Origin: Firmicutes bacterium UBA1191
GTDB taxonomy: Bacteria > Bacillota > Clostridia > Peptostreptococcales > Anaerovoracaceae
Length of the DNA: 64,000 nt
Direction of reading: 5' to 3'
Assembly (NCBI GenBank): GCA_002310095.1
Contig: DBYH01000026.1
Coordinates: 107,011 to 171,010 of the forward strand
In this document: one piece after another, positions 34,895 to 44,334 of the stretch
How positions within the stretch are numbered: position 1 is the stretch's first letter
Layout: each line of letters opens with the position of its first letter
Notes under the pieces: generated by a model
What the model was told of the DNA's origin: nothing
The model's database searches: none
Seen by the model: the letters and a program-made list of their open reading frames with translations, nothing else
Program-made: the position numbers and the translations under genes

Positions 34895-36898
34895 ATGAGA
34901 ATTGCTTTTGCCGGTAATCCTAACAGCGGTAAAACAACAATGTTCAACGCCCTGACAGGCCAGAACGAGAAAGTCGGTAACTGGGGAGGTGTTACGGTAG
35001 GAAAGAAGGAGGCTCCATTTGAGTCCGATGAGAACCTGATAGCGGTAGACCTGCCTGGCGCTTATTCCATGTCCCCGTTTACACCGGAGGAGAGTATTAC
35101 CAGTGAATTTGTCCGCGATGAACATCCTGATGCGATTATTAATATCGTGGACGCGACGAATCTCAGCAGGAGCCTGTTCTTCACAACACAGCTTCTGGAA
35201 CTGGGCATTCCTGTCGTGGTAGCTCTGAACAAGAGTGACATCAATGAAAAGGAAGGGACAGTCATCGACGTTGAGGCGCTCGAGCAAAAGCTCGGATGCC
35301 CGGTCATCAAGACGGTTTCTACAGATAAGAAGGACAACGGATTAGCGGAGGTAGCCGCGAAGGCCGTTGAAATGAAAGACAAAGGCCAGAAGGCGCCTTA
35401 TCTCCAGGCGGACATCGATCTGCACGATAAAGCGCAGGTAGACGCGGAAGACAGAAGGCGTTTTGCTTTTGTAAACGAAATAGTAAGGGAAGTCGAGAAG
35501 AGAAAGATCGTTTCCAGTGAGACAACAAAAGCGGACAAACTGGACAACGTACTGACGAACCCTGTATCCGGAATAATAATATTTGCAGCCGTTATGTGGT
35601 GCGTATTCGCTATCTCCCAGACTTATCTGGGAACATGGATCGCTGATTGGCTGGTCGGCTGGATTGAAGCGTTCCAGGGATTTGTAGAGGGAGCAATGGA
35701 GAACAGCCCTGAGGTCCTGACGACGATTATCGGCGGCGGTATCATCGGAGGCGTCGGCGCGGTCGTCGGATTCCTGCCTCTGATCATGGTTATGTTCTTC
35801 CTGATCGCGCTTCTGGAAGACTGCGGATACATGGCCCGTGTCAGTTCCCTGCTTGACCCGATTTTCAAGCGTGTCGGGCTTTCAGGCAAATCTGTAATTC
35901 CGATCATAGTTGGCACAGGCTGCGGCGTTCCTGGCATCATGGCTTCCAGAACGATCAGGGACGAGCGTGAGAGAAGAGCGACCGCAATGCTTACAACTTT
36001 CATCCCTTGCGGAGCCAAGATTCCGGTAATCGCGCTGTTTGCGGGAGCGTTCTTCGCAGGCGCGGGATGGGTTACTTTCGTCAGCTACTTCTCAGGTCTG
36101 ATGCTCATCTTCCTGTGCGCTCTTCTGGTAAAGGCGGTCACAGGCGCTAAGTTCAGAAAATCGTTCTTTATCATGGAACTTCCAAAGTGGAAGACTCCTA
36201 GCCTCAAGAGAGCATTCTGGTCCATGATGGAACGCGCAAAGGCGTATATAATCAAAGCAGCAACAATCATACTCGTTTGCAACCTTGTTGTGACTCTCAT
36301 GCAGACCTTCAACTGGAGGTTCCAGGTTGTGCCTGAAGGCATGGAGAACACTTCAATCCTCGCCACCATCGCTACGCCTTTCGCGTTCCTGCTTATACCG
36401 CTGGGATTCGGCGCATGGCAGCTGGCTGCGGCAGCGGTAACCGGATTTATCGCAAAGGAGAATGTAGTAGGAACACTGGCTGTCGTCTACGGACTGACGA
36501 GATTTATAGATACGGAAGAACTGGCCATGACCGGTGACGCCAACACAATCGCAGTGACCATGGGCCTGACAGGCGTAAGCGCAATGGCGTACCTGTTCTT
36601 CAACCTGTTCACTCCGCCGTGCTTCGCGGCTATCGGCGCGATGAACTCGGAAATGCAGAGCAAAGGCTGGCTGTGGTGCGCAATAGGACTTCAGATGTGC
36701 GTCGGATATACGTTGGCTTTCCTGATCAACCAGTTTGGAACGCTTATCGCGGCGGGACACTTCGCTGCTGGTTTCGTTCCCGGAGCAATCGCGATTCTCG
36801 TCATGGTCTTTGTGGTCATCCTGATTTCCAGAAAGATCCGCGCTCACTTCGAAGAGAAGTACGCGCTCCACGCGAACGCGGCGGCGCACGTGGCTTAA
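34895..36898 (+). CDS. feoB: Ferrous iron transport protein B
   Basis: 667 residues. The N-terminal G domain has GNPNSGKTTMFNALTG (G1), the DLPGAYSM switch II region (G3) and NKSD (G4). A helical linker is followed by a membrane domain with about eight helices. This domain includes the duplicated gate motifs IPIIVGTGCGVPGIMASRTI and LFTPPCFAAIGAM; the Cys residues in these are conserved in FeoB. It imports Fe2+ across the cytoplasmic membrane. The start follows AAAGGAGG. It is cotranscribed with feoA and the small Cys-rich gene. Confidence 0.95.
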   Translation: MRIAFAGNPNSGKTTMFNALTGQNEKVGNWGGVTVGKKEAPFESDENLIAVDLPGAYSMSPFTPEESITSEFVRDEHPDAIINIVDATNLSRSLFFTTQLLELGIPVVVALNKSDINEKEGTVIDVEALEQKLGCPVIKTVSTDKKDNGLAEVAAKAVEMKDKGQKAPYLQADIDLHDKAQVDAEDRRRFAFVNEIVREVEKRKIVSSETTKADKLDNVLTNPVSGIIIFAAVMWCVFAISQTYLGTWIADWLVGWIEAFQGFVEGAMENSPEVLTTIIGGGIIGGVGAVVGFLPLIMVMFFLIALLEDCGYMARVSSLLDPIFKRVGLSGKSVIPIIVGTGCGVPGIMASRTIRDERERRATAMLTTFIPCGAKIPVIALFAGAFFAGAGWVTFVSYFSGLMLIFLCALLVKAVTGAKFRKSFFIMELPKWKTPSLKRAFWSMMERAKAYIIKAATIILVCNLVVTLMQTFNWRFQVVPEGMENTSILATIATPFAFLLIPLGFGAWQLAAAAVTGFIAKENVVGTLAVVYGLTRFIDTEELAMTGDANTIAVTMGLTGVSAMAYLFFNLFTPPCFAAIGAMNSEMQSKGWLWCAIGLQMCVGYTLAFLINQFGTLIAAGHFAAGFVPGAIAILVMVFVVILISRKIRAHFEEKYALHANAAAHVA

Positions 36899-36935
36899 CG
36901 GTTCCCGGGAAAGCAACAGAAAGGGGATGGAATAA

Positions 36936-37112
36936 ATGATAGCAACTATTATCGCTGTCATCGCTTTAGCGGCGGTCATTTTCTTCGCGGTACGGTATAT
37001 CGTCAGGGAGAAGAAGAAGGGCAATAAATGTGTCGGCTGTCCGTACGCGGGAGAATGCTGCAAGTATTCAGAACTATCGGCGCTTATTGACGGAAATGAT
37101 TGCGCTAAATAG
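36936..37112 (+). CDS. FeoB-associated Cys-rich membrane peptide
   Basis: 58 residues: an N-terminal membrane helix (IATIIAVIALAAVIFFAV), a basic stretch (REKKKGNK), and a Cys cluster CVGCPYAGECC plus a last Cys near the end. This arrangement is that of the short FeoB-associated Cys-rich proteins found after feoB in Firmicutes. Their function is unproven; metal binding or FeoB accessory action is assumed. The gene begins 37 bases after feoB, after AAAGGGG. Confidence 0.8.
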   Translation: MIATIIAVIALAAVIFFAVRYIVREKKKGNKCVGCPYAGECCKYSELSALIDGNDCAK

Positions 37113-37136
37113 AATCAGATGATATACTCTACAAAG

Positions 37137-37222
37137 AAAGCTAGGGGAGCGAAAGCTGAGAGCCCGGGTCCGCCCGGATACCCTCAATACCTGACCCGGA
37201 TAATACCGGCGTAGGGAAGCAG
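37137..37222 (+). ncRNA. TPP riboswitch (THI element)
   Basis: The conserved core is complete: AGGGGAGC at the 5' side, GCTGAGAG, ATACCCTC, ACCTGA, CCGGATAATACCGGCGTAGGGA at the 3' side. It binds thiamine pyrophosphate. It is followed by a terminator whose outer stem could be replaced by an antiterminator. The downstream genes encode a thiamine-precursor transporter. Confidence 0.95.
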
Positions 37223-37271
37223 AATAAACCGATTCTGAACGCTCCTTTTATTTGGAGCGTTTATTCTTTTT
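37221..37271 (+). terminator. Riboswitch-controlled attenuator
   Basis: AACGCTCC (37238-37245) pairs with GGAGCGTT (37254-37261). An outer pairing of AGAATAAA (37221-37228) with TTTATTCT (37259 on) lengthens the stem, and a T-rich run ends at 37271. TPP binding should favour this terminator and stop transcription of the operon. Confidence 0.75.
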
Positions 37272-37276
37272 GCGAA

Positions 37277-38080
37277 ATGAGTAAAAACAAAAGCAAAACA
37301 AATAAAATATATCCGATCCTGTCGATTCTGATAATCCTTGCGCTCTGGGAGTGCCTGTGCGTTTTTGAAGTCGTGCCGCACTACATGCTGCCGTCACCCG
37401 CGCAGGTTGTGGAGGCCTTCATCAAAGACTTCTGGCTGCTCATGTCACACCTGAAAGTCACACTGCTCGAAACACTAATAGGAACGCTTATGGGTGTTGT
37501 TATCGGGTACGGATCGGCCATGCTCATGGATCGATGGGAACCGGCCTATAAGGCGGTCTATCCGATCGTTGTCCTGACACAGACTATTCCGGCGGTTGCA
37601 ATAGCGCCGCTTCTTGTGCTCTGGTTCGGTTATAAAATGCTGCCGAAGATCATTCTCATCATTCTGATAACATTCTTTCCGATCGTGGTCGGGACACTGG
37701 ACGGATTCCGGTCAGCGGATCAGGACGCAATCAATCTGATGCGTTCCATGGGTGCGTCGCGGTGGCAGATATTCAAACATATCAAGTTCTTCCAGGCTCT
37801 GCCGAACTTCTTCTCAGGACTTAAAATCACGGTCGCTTACGCTGTCGTAGGCGCTGTTCTAGCGGAGTGGCTCGGAGGATTCGCGGGTCTGGGAGTATAC
37901 ATGACAAGAGTCAAAAAATCATTCGCGTATGACAAGATGTTTGCGGTCATCTTCCTGATCTCGTTCATCAGTCTCATTCTCATCTGGCTGGTGAGCGTGC
38001 TGCAGAAAAAATGCATGCCTTGGGAGTACGCTGAAGTAACAAAAAGAAAGAGAGATGAAAACAAATGTGTAAGAAACTGA
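37277..38080 (+). CDS. thiX: ABC transporter permease for a thiamine pyrimidine precursor
   Basis: 267 residues with about six membrane helices. It has the binding-protein-dependent permease signature near AINLMRSMGASRWQIFKHI (EAA-like loop). It matches ThiX-type permeases of HMP/formylaminopyrimidine transporters by its TPP-riboswitch context and its ThiY/ThiZ neighbours. It starts six bases after the attenuator run, without a clear ribosome-binding site. It overlaps thiY by 16 bases. Confidence 0.85.
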   Translation: MSKNKSKTNKIYPILSILIILALWECLCVFEVVPHYMLPSPAQVVEAFIKDFWLLMSHLKVTLLETLIGTLMGVVIGYGSAMLMDRWEPAYKAVYPIVVLTQTIPAVAIAPLLVLWFGYKMLPKIILIILITFFPIVVGTLDGFRSADQDAINLMRSMGASRWQIFKHIKFFQALPNFFSGLKITVAYAVVGAVLAEWLGGFAGLGVYMTRVKKSFAYDKMFAVIFLISFISLILIWLVSVLQKKCMPWEYAEVTKRKRDENKCVRN

Positions 38081-39081
38081 CAGCGATAATCATTGCAACG
38101 ATCATGATGGTATTCGGAATGACTGCCTGCGGAGGAGGCGACGAAAGTGACGCTAACGCGCCGACAGACCCGACGCATCTGACTTTCGTACTTGACTGGA
38201 CTCCTAACACCAACCACACAGGCATCTATGTGGCGGAAGCGCTGGGATACTTTGAAGACGCGGGTCTCGAGGTAGAAGTCATTCAGCCTCCGGAAAACGG
38301 CGTTGAAGGCGTCGTCGCTTCAGGCAAGGCTGATTTCGGAGTATCGTTCCAGGACTATCTGGTTCCTTGTTTAATGGGTCAGGAAAAGCAGATGCCGGTA
38401 ACGGCAGTCGCGGCCATTATTCAGCACAATCTGTCCGGCATAATGTCCGACAAGGATCTTGGCATAACGAGTCCGAAGAAGATGGAAAATCACTCCTATG
38501 CCACATGGGAGCTGCCGATTGAACAGGCGATTCTGAAGGAATGTGTGGAAGAAGACGGCGGTGATTTCAGCAGCGTCGAGATGCTGCCGGAAGTCATAGA
38601 TGATGAAGTAACAGCTCTCAGGTCTAAGCAGGTTGATACCATCTGGGTATTCTACGGCTGGGCGGGAATCGCCGCGGAAGTGCAGGATTTCGCGATCAAC
38701 TATTTCGCGTTCAAGGACATAGATGACGCGTTTGACTACTATTCGCCTGTCATAATCGCTAACGATGAGTTTCTGGCTGACAACCCGGATACCGCAAAGG
38801 CATTCCTTGCGGCTGTAGCGAAGGGGTATGAATACGCCATTGAAAATCCTGAGGAAGCCGCGGACATTCTGCTTGAAGCGAACCCGGAGCTTGACGCTGA
38901 TCTGGTAAAGGCGAGTCAGAAATACCTGGCCGAACAGTATCAGGCTGACGCGGACCAGTGGGGCGTATTCGACGCGAACAGATGGAACAAGTTCTATCAG
39001 TTCATCAATGAAAAGGGCCTGGCCGAGCAGGAGATTCCTCTCGACACGGGATTCACCAACGACTATCTGCCGGAAAAATAA
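38065..39081 (+). CDS. thiY: ThiY/NMT1-type substrate-binding lipoprotein
   Basis: 338 residues. The N-terminal lipoprotein signal ends in a lipobox-like GMTAC, with the acylated Cys at about 23. The mature part is of the THI5/NMT1 family (LTFVLDWTPNTNHTGIYVAE, FGVSFQDYLVP, WVFYGWAGIAAEV). These proteins bind 4-amino-5-hydroxymethyl-2-methylpyrimidine or its N-formyl precursor. It is anchored outside the membrane and delivers substrate to ThiX. The context of a TPP riboswitch and the ThiX/ThiZ partners supports the assignment. Confidence 0.88.
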   Translation: MCKKLTAIIIATIMMVFGMTACGGGDESDANAPTDPTHLTFVLDWTPNTNHTGIYVAEALGYFEDAGLEVEVIQPPENGVEGVVASGKADFGVSFQDYLVPCLMGQEKQMPVTAVAAIIQHNLSGIMSDKDLGITSPKKMENHSYATWELPIEQAILKECVEEDGGDFSSVEMLPEVIDDEVTALRSKQVDTIWVFYGWAGIAAEVQDFAINYFAFKDIDDAFDYYSPVIIANDEFLADNPDTAKAFLAAVAKGYEYAIENPEEAADILLEANPELDADLVKASQKYLAEQYQADADQWGVFDANRWNKFYQFINEKGLAEQEIPLDTGFTNDYLPEK

Positions 39082-39101
39082 TAAAGACAGACTTTAACAG
39101 T

Positions 39102-39863
39102 ATGCACAAGCTCGAAACGGAAAACATCACAATGAATTTCGGAAGCGAGACGATCATCCGGGACATTTCCATCTCGGTGGATCAGGGGGAGCTGGTAAGC
39201 CTGCTGGGAGTATCCGGCAGCGGCAAGACCACACTCTTCAACTGCATATCCGGAATATATACTCCTGCCAGAGGCAGGGTCATCCTCGACGGCGAGGACA
39301 TTACAGGGACTTCCGGGCATATAAGCTATATGCTCCAGAAGGACCTGCTTTTGCCGTACAAGACCATCGAGGATAATGTCGCGCTGCCTCTTGTGATCCG
39401 CGGCGTGTCACGTGATGAGGCAAGAAAGCAGGCCTCTGAGCACTTTGAGGAATTCGGGCTTGAGGGAACTCAGAAAAAATATCCTAAACAGCTTTCGGGT
39501 GGAATGAGGCAGAGAGCGGCCCTTTTGAGAACATATCTCTTCTCGGATAACGTTGCTTTGCTTGACGAACCGTTCTCCGCCCTTGATACTATAACCAAAG
39601 GCAGGATACACCGCTGGTATCTTGAGGTAATGGAACGGATCAATCTGACGACCGTATTCATTACCCATGACATCAACGAGGCTGTTCTGCTTTCGGACCG
39701 CGTGTACATCATGACGGGACGGCCGGGCGAGATAAAGTCCGAGATAATAATAAGCACCCCGAGAAGCGAGAGGCAAAACTATGATCTCACGGACGAATTC
39801 ATGGAGTACAAGAGACAGATAATGGGGATACTGGACGAAGAGAAGAAGGAAACAAGAGAATGA
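39102..39863 (+). CDS. thiZ: ABC transporter ATP-binding protein ThiZ
   Basis: 253 residues with Walker A GVSGSGKTTLFNCIS (about 36), signature LSGGMRQRAALLRTYL and Walker B LLDEPFSALDT, H-loop FITHDINEA. It energises ThiX/ThiY pyrimidine uptake. Its ATGA end overlaps the start of sbcD by four bases, so the riboswitch transcript runs on into the nuclease genes. Confidence 0.87.
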   Translation: MHKLETENITMNFGSETIIRDISISVDQGELVSLLGVSGSGKTTLFNCISGIYTPARGRVILDGEDITGTSGHISYMLQKDLLLPYKTIEDNVALPLVIRGVSRDEARKQASEHFEEFGLEGTQKKYPKQLSGGMRQRAALLRTYLFSDNVALLDEPFSALDTITKGRIHRWYLEVMERINLTTVFITHDINEAVLLSDRVYIMTGRPGEIKSEIIISTPRSERQNYDLTDEFMEYKRQIMGILDEEKKETRE

Positions 39864-40996
39864 AAATCCTGCACACATCCGACTGGCACCTCGGAATGCT
39901 TATAAACGGTGTCGATATTTCAGAAGACCAGAGATTCTTTATCGATCAAATCAGGCAGATCGTGAGAGATGAAGGAATCGATGTTGTGCTGATAGCCGGC
40001 GATGTTTTTGACAGGCCGAATGTCAGCGGCGAAACGATAAAACTATATGATGACGCGGTAACAGGTCTTTGCTCCAGCGATGGTGCAAAGACTGTTGTAA
40101 TTGCAGGAAATCACGATGGAGCCGAGCGGCTGGCCCAATGCAGCAGGCTCCTGGCGGATTCCGGCCTTTACATCGCGGGAGCGCTGACCAGGCCTGTGAT
40201 GAAGGTCGAGTTCGACGACACGGACATTTACATGCTGCCGTGGACGGATACAGCAAGGGTCAGATATGAGTTTCCGCAGAAGGCCGAAGAGATCACGAAC
40301 ACCGAGTCGGCCCTTAGAGTCATATGCGACTCCATCAGGGAGGACATGGACAGATCAAAGCGGAACATTCTGGTCTCACACGCCTTCATAATCAACGCCG
40401 AGACATCCGTCAGCGACAAGACCGCGGAGATAGGCTTCGCATCGGCTGTATCGGCCAATGTGTTCGAAGGATTCGACTATGTAGCTCTTGGTCACATCCA
40501 TAAGCCTCAGGACATAACGGATACGATCAGATACAGCGGCACGCCGATGCCTTACTCATTCGGCAAGGAAGAGACTCAGGAGAAGTCAGTCACCATCATC
40601 GACACGGCTGATATGAGCCGGAGGATACTTCCGCTGAAGCTGCTCCATGAGAGAAACACCATACGCGGCACCCTTGATGAAGTCATGAAGGGCGACGTTC
40701 CGGAGGAAGTCAGGAACGGCTATGTACGCGTCGAACTGACGGACAGATTCCTCGGAGCGGAGACCATGATGGCGCTCCGGGGAGTATATCCGAACATACT
40801 GGAGGGACGCGGCCTCACATACGACGAAGGAGGGGCAAAGGCAACAATGACGGCAGAAGACCTCAGGCACGCGGGAAGCGACCCTGTGGCCATATTCAGG
40901 AGCTTCTGCGTGGATGTGATTGGCATGGAGCCTGATGTAAAACAGACCGAACTGTTCATGAAAGCCCTTGAAAGTGGAGAGGAGGTGCTGCAATGA
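39860..40996 (+). CDS. sbcD: Nuclease SbcCD subunit D (Mre11-like)
   Basis: 378 residues. Calcineurin-like motifs of the Mre11/SbcD family are intact: HTSDWHLGM (about 4), LIAGDVFDRP, VIAGNHDGAERL and ALGHIHKPQ. It forms with SbcC a nuclease that cleaves hairpins and processes blocked DNA ends. Translation is coupled to thiZ upstream and sbcC downstream (four-base overlaps each). Confidence 0.94.
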   Translation: MKILHTSDWHLGMLINGVDISEDQRFFIDQIRQIVRDEGIDVVLIAGDVFDRPNVSGETIKLYDDAVTGLCSSDGAKTVVIAGNHDGAERLAQCSRLLADSGLYIAGALTRPVMKVEFDDTDIYMLPWTDTARVRYEFPQKAEEITNTESALRVICDSIREDMDRSKRNILVSHAFIINAETSVSDKTAEIGFASAVSANVFEGFDYVALGHIHKPQDITDTIRYSGTPMPYSFGKEETQEKSVTIIDTADMSRRILPLKLLHERNTIRGTLDEVMKGDVPEEVRNGYVRVELTDRFLGAETMMALRGVYPNILEGRGLTYDEGGAKATMTAEDLRHAGSDPVAIFRSFCVDVIGMEPDVKQTELFMKALESGEEVLQ

Positions 40997-43371
40997 GACC
41001 TTTGACACTTGACTTTCAGGCTTTCGGGCCTTACGCGGGAAGAGAACACATAGATTTCGCGGACCTTACTACAAAGGGCCTTCTGCTCATTTGCGGCGAC
41101 ACGGGAAGCGGCAAGACCATGATCCTGGACGCCATGACACTGGCTCTCTACGGCAAGGCCAGCGGAGGTCTGAGAAACGATTTTGCCGCCATGAGATGCA
41201 ACAGATGCAATCCTGATGACGACACCTTCATCGAGTTCGTCTTTGAGGCCGGCGGCAATATCTATAAATTCGAGCGCCGTCTAGAGAAGAAGAGAGTAAA
41301 TCTGTCTGAGAGACAGCAGATCTACAGGATGGATGAAGAGGGCAGGTTCGAGCCGATAAGAGAGAAACTCAACAAGAGCGACATGCCGGCAATCGCGGAG
41401 CAGCTTATCGGACTGAATTACGACCAGTTCACTCAGGTAATAATACTGCCTCAGGGCAAGTTCGAGCAGTTTCTGGAGTCTGATTCCGGCAAGAAGGGCG
41501 AGATCCTGTCCGAGATATTCGGAGCAGGAAGATGGGAGGAAACGGCCAGAAGATATCATGATCTTGTAAAGGCCGAATTCGACGCCCTCACTTCGAAGAA
41601 GGAAAAAGTTGAAAACCTGCTCGGCGGCGAAGGCTGCGCGGACCTGGACGGACTTAAGCAGAAGACCGAGGATACAGAGAAGAGACTGGCGGAACTGAAC
41701 GAGGAGTTCAGGAAGGCCGATTACGACAGCAGACGAAGCAGACTCATGGCTGACAGAGAGGCGGCGGGAAAGCTTAATGAACTGAGAAGAACCCTCGAAG
41801 GCCGCCGTAAAGACGGGAAAAGGGCCGAAGAAGCCCTTAAGGAGCGTGAGAAGGGCCATGAGGAGGCCGAAAACCGCCTCAAAGAGCACAAATCAGGCGA
41901 AGGGTACAAGGATGCCTCCATTAAGGAAAAAGCCGCTCTGGAAGGGAAAAAAGAGATTTACGCCAATATAGACAGAGTCCAGACTGAATTCGATGAGACT
42001 GACAGACAGTGGCGTAAGGCAAGTTCCGCGGCTGAAGAGGCAGACAGATCCCTTGAGCGCGCCAAGAAGAAAGAAGACGAGGCTCTCCTGGCCTACAATG
42101 AGGCGGACAGGCAGCACAAAGAAGTGCTTGATGCCTTTGCGAGAGGAGCGGCGGGTAGACTTGCCGCCGACCTGAAGGAAGGGGAGGAATGTCCTGTATG
42201 CGGAAGCACACACCATCCGAAGCCGGCCGAAGCAGGCAAAGACGCCGTGAGCAGCGCACAGGTGGATGAAAAGTACGCGAATCTGCAGAAAAAGCGCAAA
42301 GGCTGGGAGGATTCCCAGAAGAGCAGGGAGGAAGCCCAGAAAGCCGCAGATCTGGCTAAAGAGGCGCGCATGGAGGCCGAGAAGGTCAGGGCAGCAGCCG
42401 AAAAGTCTCTGAATGACAGCAAGTCGGGCATGATAGAGGGCATCGACAGCCTGAAAGACCTGACGAAGCGGATAGATAAGATAGATAAGGGCATCGCGGA
42501 ATACGACAGAAAACTGGCCGAGTATACAGAGGCCGCGGAAAAGAGCATGATCAGCCTGACCGAAGGGCGTACAGCCGCGAAGAATGCCTCGGATGAGGTC
42601 GCGAAGGCGGAGGCTGAGCTGGAAAAAGCCCGCAGGAGCCTTATCGAAGAGGCCGGAAGGAAAGAAGAACCGGATATTTCACTAATAGATAAAGAACTGT
42701 CCGGCATAGAAGACGAAATAGCCGCCTTCCAGAGGCAGCAGGGCAGAATGAGCGAAAACATAAGCAGGCTGAAGGAACTTCACGCCAGTCTCACAGGGGA
42801 CTGGGAAGAGTACAGCTCAATGATATCCGACGCTGAGGATGCCCTTGCCTTTGCCAGACAGCTCAGAGGTGACAGCAGCATAGGTTTGAAGAGATACGTG
42901 CTCGGTATAATGTTCGACCAGGTGGTCTATGCGGCCAACGAGATGCTGGCCAAGGTGCACGGAGGAAGGTACTCTCTTATACGGTCAGAGGACAGCCTCG
43001 GCGGCTCCAGGAAGAAGGGGCTTGATCTGGCGGTCATTGACAGCTTCAGCGATTCGGACGCGCAGAGATCGGCGGCGTCCCTGTCCGGAGGCGAGAAGTT
43101 CCTCGTTTCACTGGCACTGTCAATCGGACTGTCGACCATAGCCAGAACAGACGGAATCAGTATAGACGCCATGTTCATCGATGAAGGCTTCGGGTCCCTG
43201 GACGAGAGCTCCATAGGCGACGCCCTGGAGGTACTCGAGAGCATACGGGGAGGGGCGGACAGCTTCGTGGGGATAATCTCCCACGTCCAGATACTGCGTG
43301 ACAGCATACCGTCCAAGCTGATAGTTCACAAGAACCGAAGGTCCAGCACAATCGAATACACAATGGGATAG
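40993..43371 (+). CDS. sbcC: Nuclease SbcCD subunit C (Rad50-like)
   Basis: 792 residues. Walker A GDTGSGKTMILDAMTLALYG (about 36) lies at the N-terminus. Two long coiled-coil arms (about 190-390 and 430-640) flank the zinc hook CPVCGSTHHP (about 400). The C-terminus has the signature LSGGEKFLVSLALSIG and Walker B AMFIDEGFGSLDE. It is somewhat shorter than the E. coli protein (about 1050), as in many Firmicutes. It is the last gene of the transcript and is followed by a 13-bp terminator stem. Confidence 0.94.
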   Translation: MRPLTLDFQAFGPYAGREHIDFADLTTKGLLLICGDTGSGKTMILDAMTLALYGKASGGLRNDFAAMRCNRCNPDDDTFIEFVFEAGGNIYKFERRLEKKRVNLSERQQIYRMDEEGRFEPIREKLNKSDMPAIAEQLIGLNYDQFTQVIILPQGKFEQFLESDSGKKGEILSEIFGAGRWEETARRYHDLVKAEFDALTSKKEKVENLLGGEGCADLDGLKQKTEDTEKRLAELNEEFRKADYDSRRSRLMADREAAGKLNELRRTLEGRRKDGKRAEEALKEREKGHEEAENRLKEHKSGEGYKDASIKEKAALEGKKEIYANIDRVQTEFDETDRQWRKASSAAEEADRSLERAKKKEDEALLAYNEADRQHKEVLDAFARGAAGRLAADLKEGEECPVCGSTHHPKPAEAGKDAVSSAQVDEKYANLQKKRKGWEDSQKSREEAQKAADLAKEARMEAEKVRAAAEKSLNDSKSGMIEGIDSLKDLTKRIDKIDKGIAEYDRKLAEYTEAAEKSMISLTEGRTAAKNASDEVAKAEAELEKARRSLIEEAGRKEEPDISLIDKELSGIEDEIAAFQRQQGRMSENISRLKELHASLTGDWEEYSSMISDAEDALAFARQLRGDSSIGLKRYVLGIMFDQVVYAANEMLAKVHGGRYSLIRSEDSLGGSRKKGLDLAVIDSFSDSDAQRSAASLSGGEKFLVSLALSIGLSTIARTDGISIDAMFIDEGFGSLDESSIGDALEVLESIRGGADSFVGIISHVQILRDSIPSKLIVHKNRRSSTIEYTMG

Positions 43372-43375
43372 ATAG

Positions 43376-43412
43376 TTAAGCCACACATGCACCAAATAAT
43401 GTGTGGCTTAAT
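43376..43412 (+). terminator. Terminator after sbcC
   Basis: TTAAGCCACACAT (43376-43388) and ATGTGTGGCTTAA (43399-43411) form a perfect 13-bp stem with a 10-base loop. The tail is A/T-rich rather than a pure T-run. Confidence 0.7.
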
Positions 43413-43444
43413 AATTATATATACAAATTGTTGTGGTGTTGTGC

Positions 43445-43450
43445 TATACT
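43445..43450 (+). promoter_or_regulatory. Extended -10 promoter of uppP
   Basis: TGC-TATACT with no good -35. It is located 34 bases before the uppP ATG. Confidence 0.4.
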
Positions 43451-43483
43451 ATATCCTGTATAAGAATGGAATCGAGGCAATAA

Positions 43484-44320
43484 ATGACTTACTTACAGGC
43501 AGCAATATTAGGCATTGTTCAGGGACTCGCGGAGTTTCTGCCCATAAGCAGCAGCGGGCATCTGGCACTTTTACAGTACTTTTTTGGCGTTGAGTCTGAC
43601 AGCGTGCTCTTGTTTACCGTGCTCATGCACGTAGGCACGCTGGTTTCGGTATTCATAATATACCGGAAGGATATCTGGGCGCTCATTAAGGAACTGATAG
43701 CGACAATAAAGGATCTGTGCACCGGAAAGGGACTAAGGATAAACTCAAGCCCGACGAGGCGCATGGGCTTCATGATAATAGTGGCGACCATACCTACGGC
43801 GATAATAGGCCTTCTGTTCGAGGATCTCTTCGAGGGACTCTATTCGTCAATTGTTTCAATCGCCATAGGTCTCATTTTCACGGGTTGCATACTTCTCGTG
43901 GCTGAGAGGATGGGCAAAAGCAACAAAGGCCCTATGGAGATGAAGTGGAGACACGCCATATTCATCGGATGCATGCAGGGCATAGCGATCTGTCCGGGCG
44001 TATCCAGGTCGGGTTCGACTCTGTTTGGAGGACTCATTGCCGGACTTAAGAGGGAATTCGCTGTTGAATTCGCGTTCCTGATCTCGATCCCGTCGATTCT
44101 TGGTTCCGTCATACTTGAGGCGCCGGACGCCTTTGAGGGCGGAGCGGACGCGTCCATGATCGGACCGATGATCGTCGGCGTAGTACTGGCGGCAATATCG
44201 GGAATAATCGCCATCAAGGCGATGATCAAAGTAGTCTCAAGCAAGAGACTCGTCGGTTTTTCAGTATACGTATGGCTCGTCGCGGCGGCCGTACTCGCAT
44301 ACTCACTTGTAACTATGTAG
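43484..44320 (+). CDS. uppP: Undecaprenyl-diphosphatase
   Basis: 278 residues, polytopic membrane protein. The BacA/UppP motifs are present: GLAEFLPISSSGHL (about 13-27, with the conserved Glu) and PGVSRSGSTLFGGL (about 170). It recycles undecaprenyl pyrophosphate to the lipid carrier for peptidoglycan synthesis and can give bacitracin resistance. It precedes ftsK by 14 bases. Confidence 0.94.
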   Translation: MTYLQAAILGIVQGLAEFLPISSSGHLALLQYFFGVESDSVLLFTVLMHVGTLVSVFIIYRKDIWALIKELIATIKDLCTGKGLRINSSPTRRMGFMIIVATIPTAIIGLLFEDLFEGLYSSIVSIAIGLIFTGCILLVAERMGKSNKGPMEMKWRHAIFIGCMQGIAICPGVSRSGSTLFGGLIAGLKREFAVEFAFLISIPSILGSVILEAPDAFEGGADASMIGPMIVGVVLAAISGIIAIKAMIKVVSSKRLVGFSVYVWLVAAAVLAYSLVTM

Positions 44321-44334
44321 GATAAGAGGTAATA

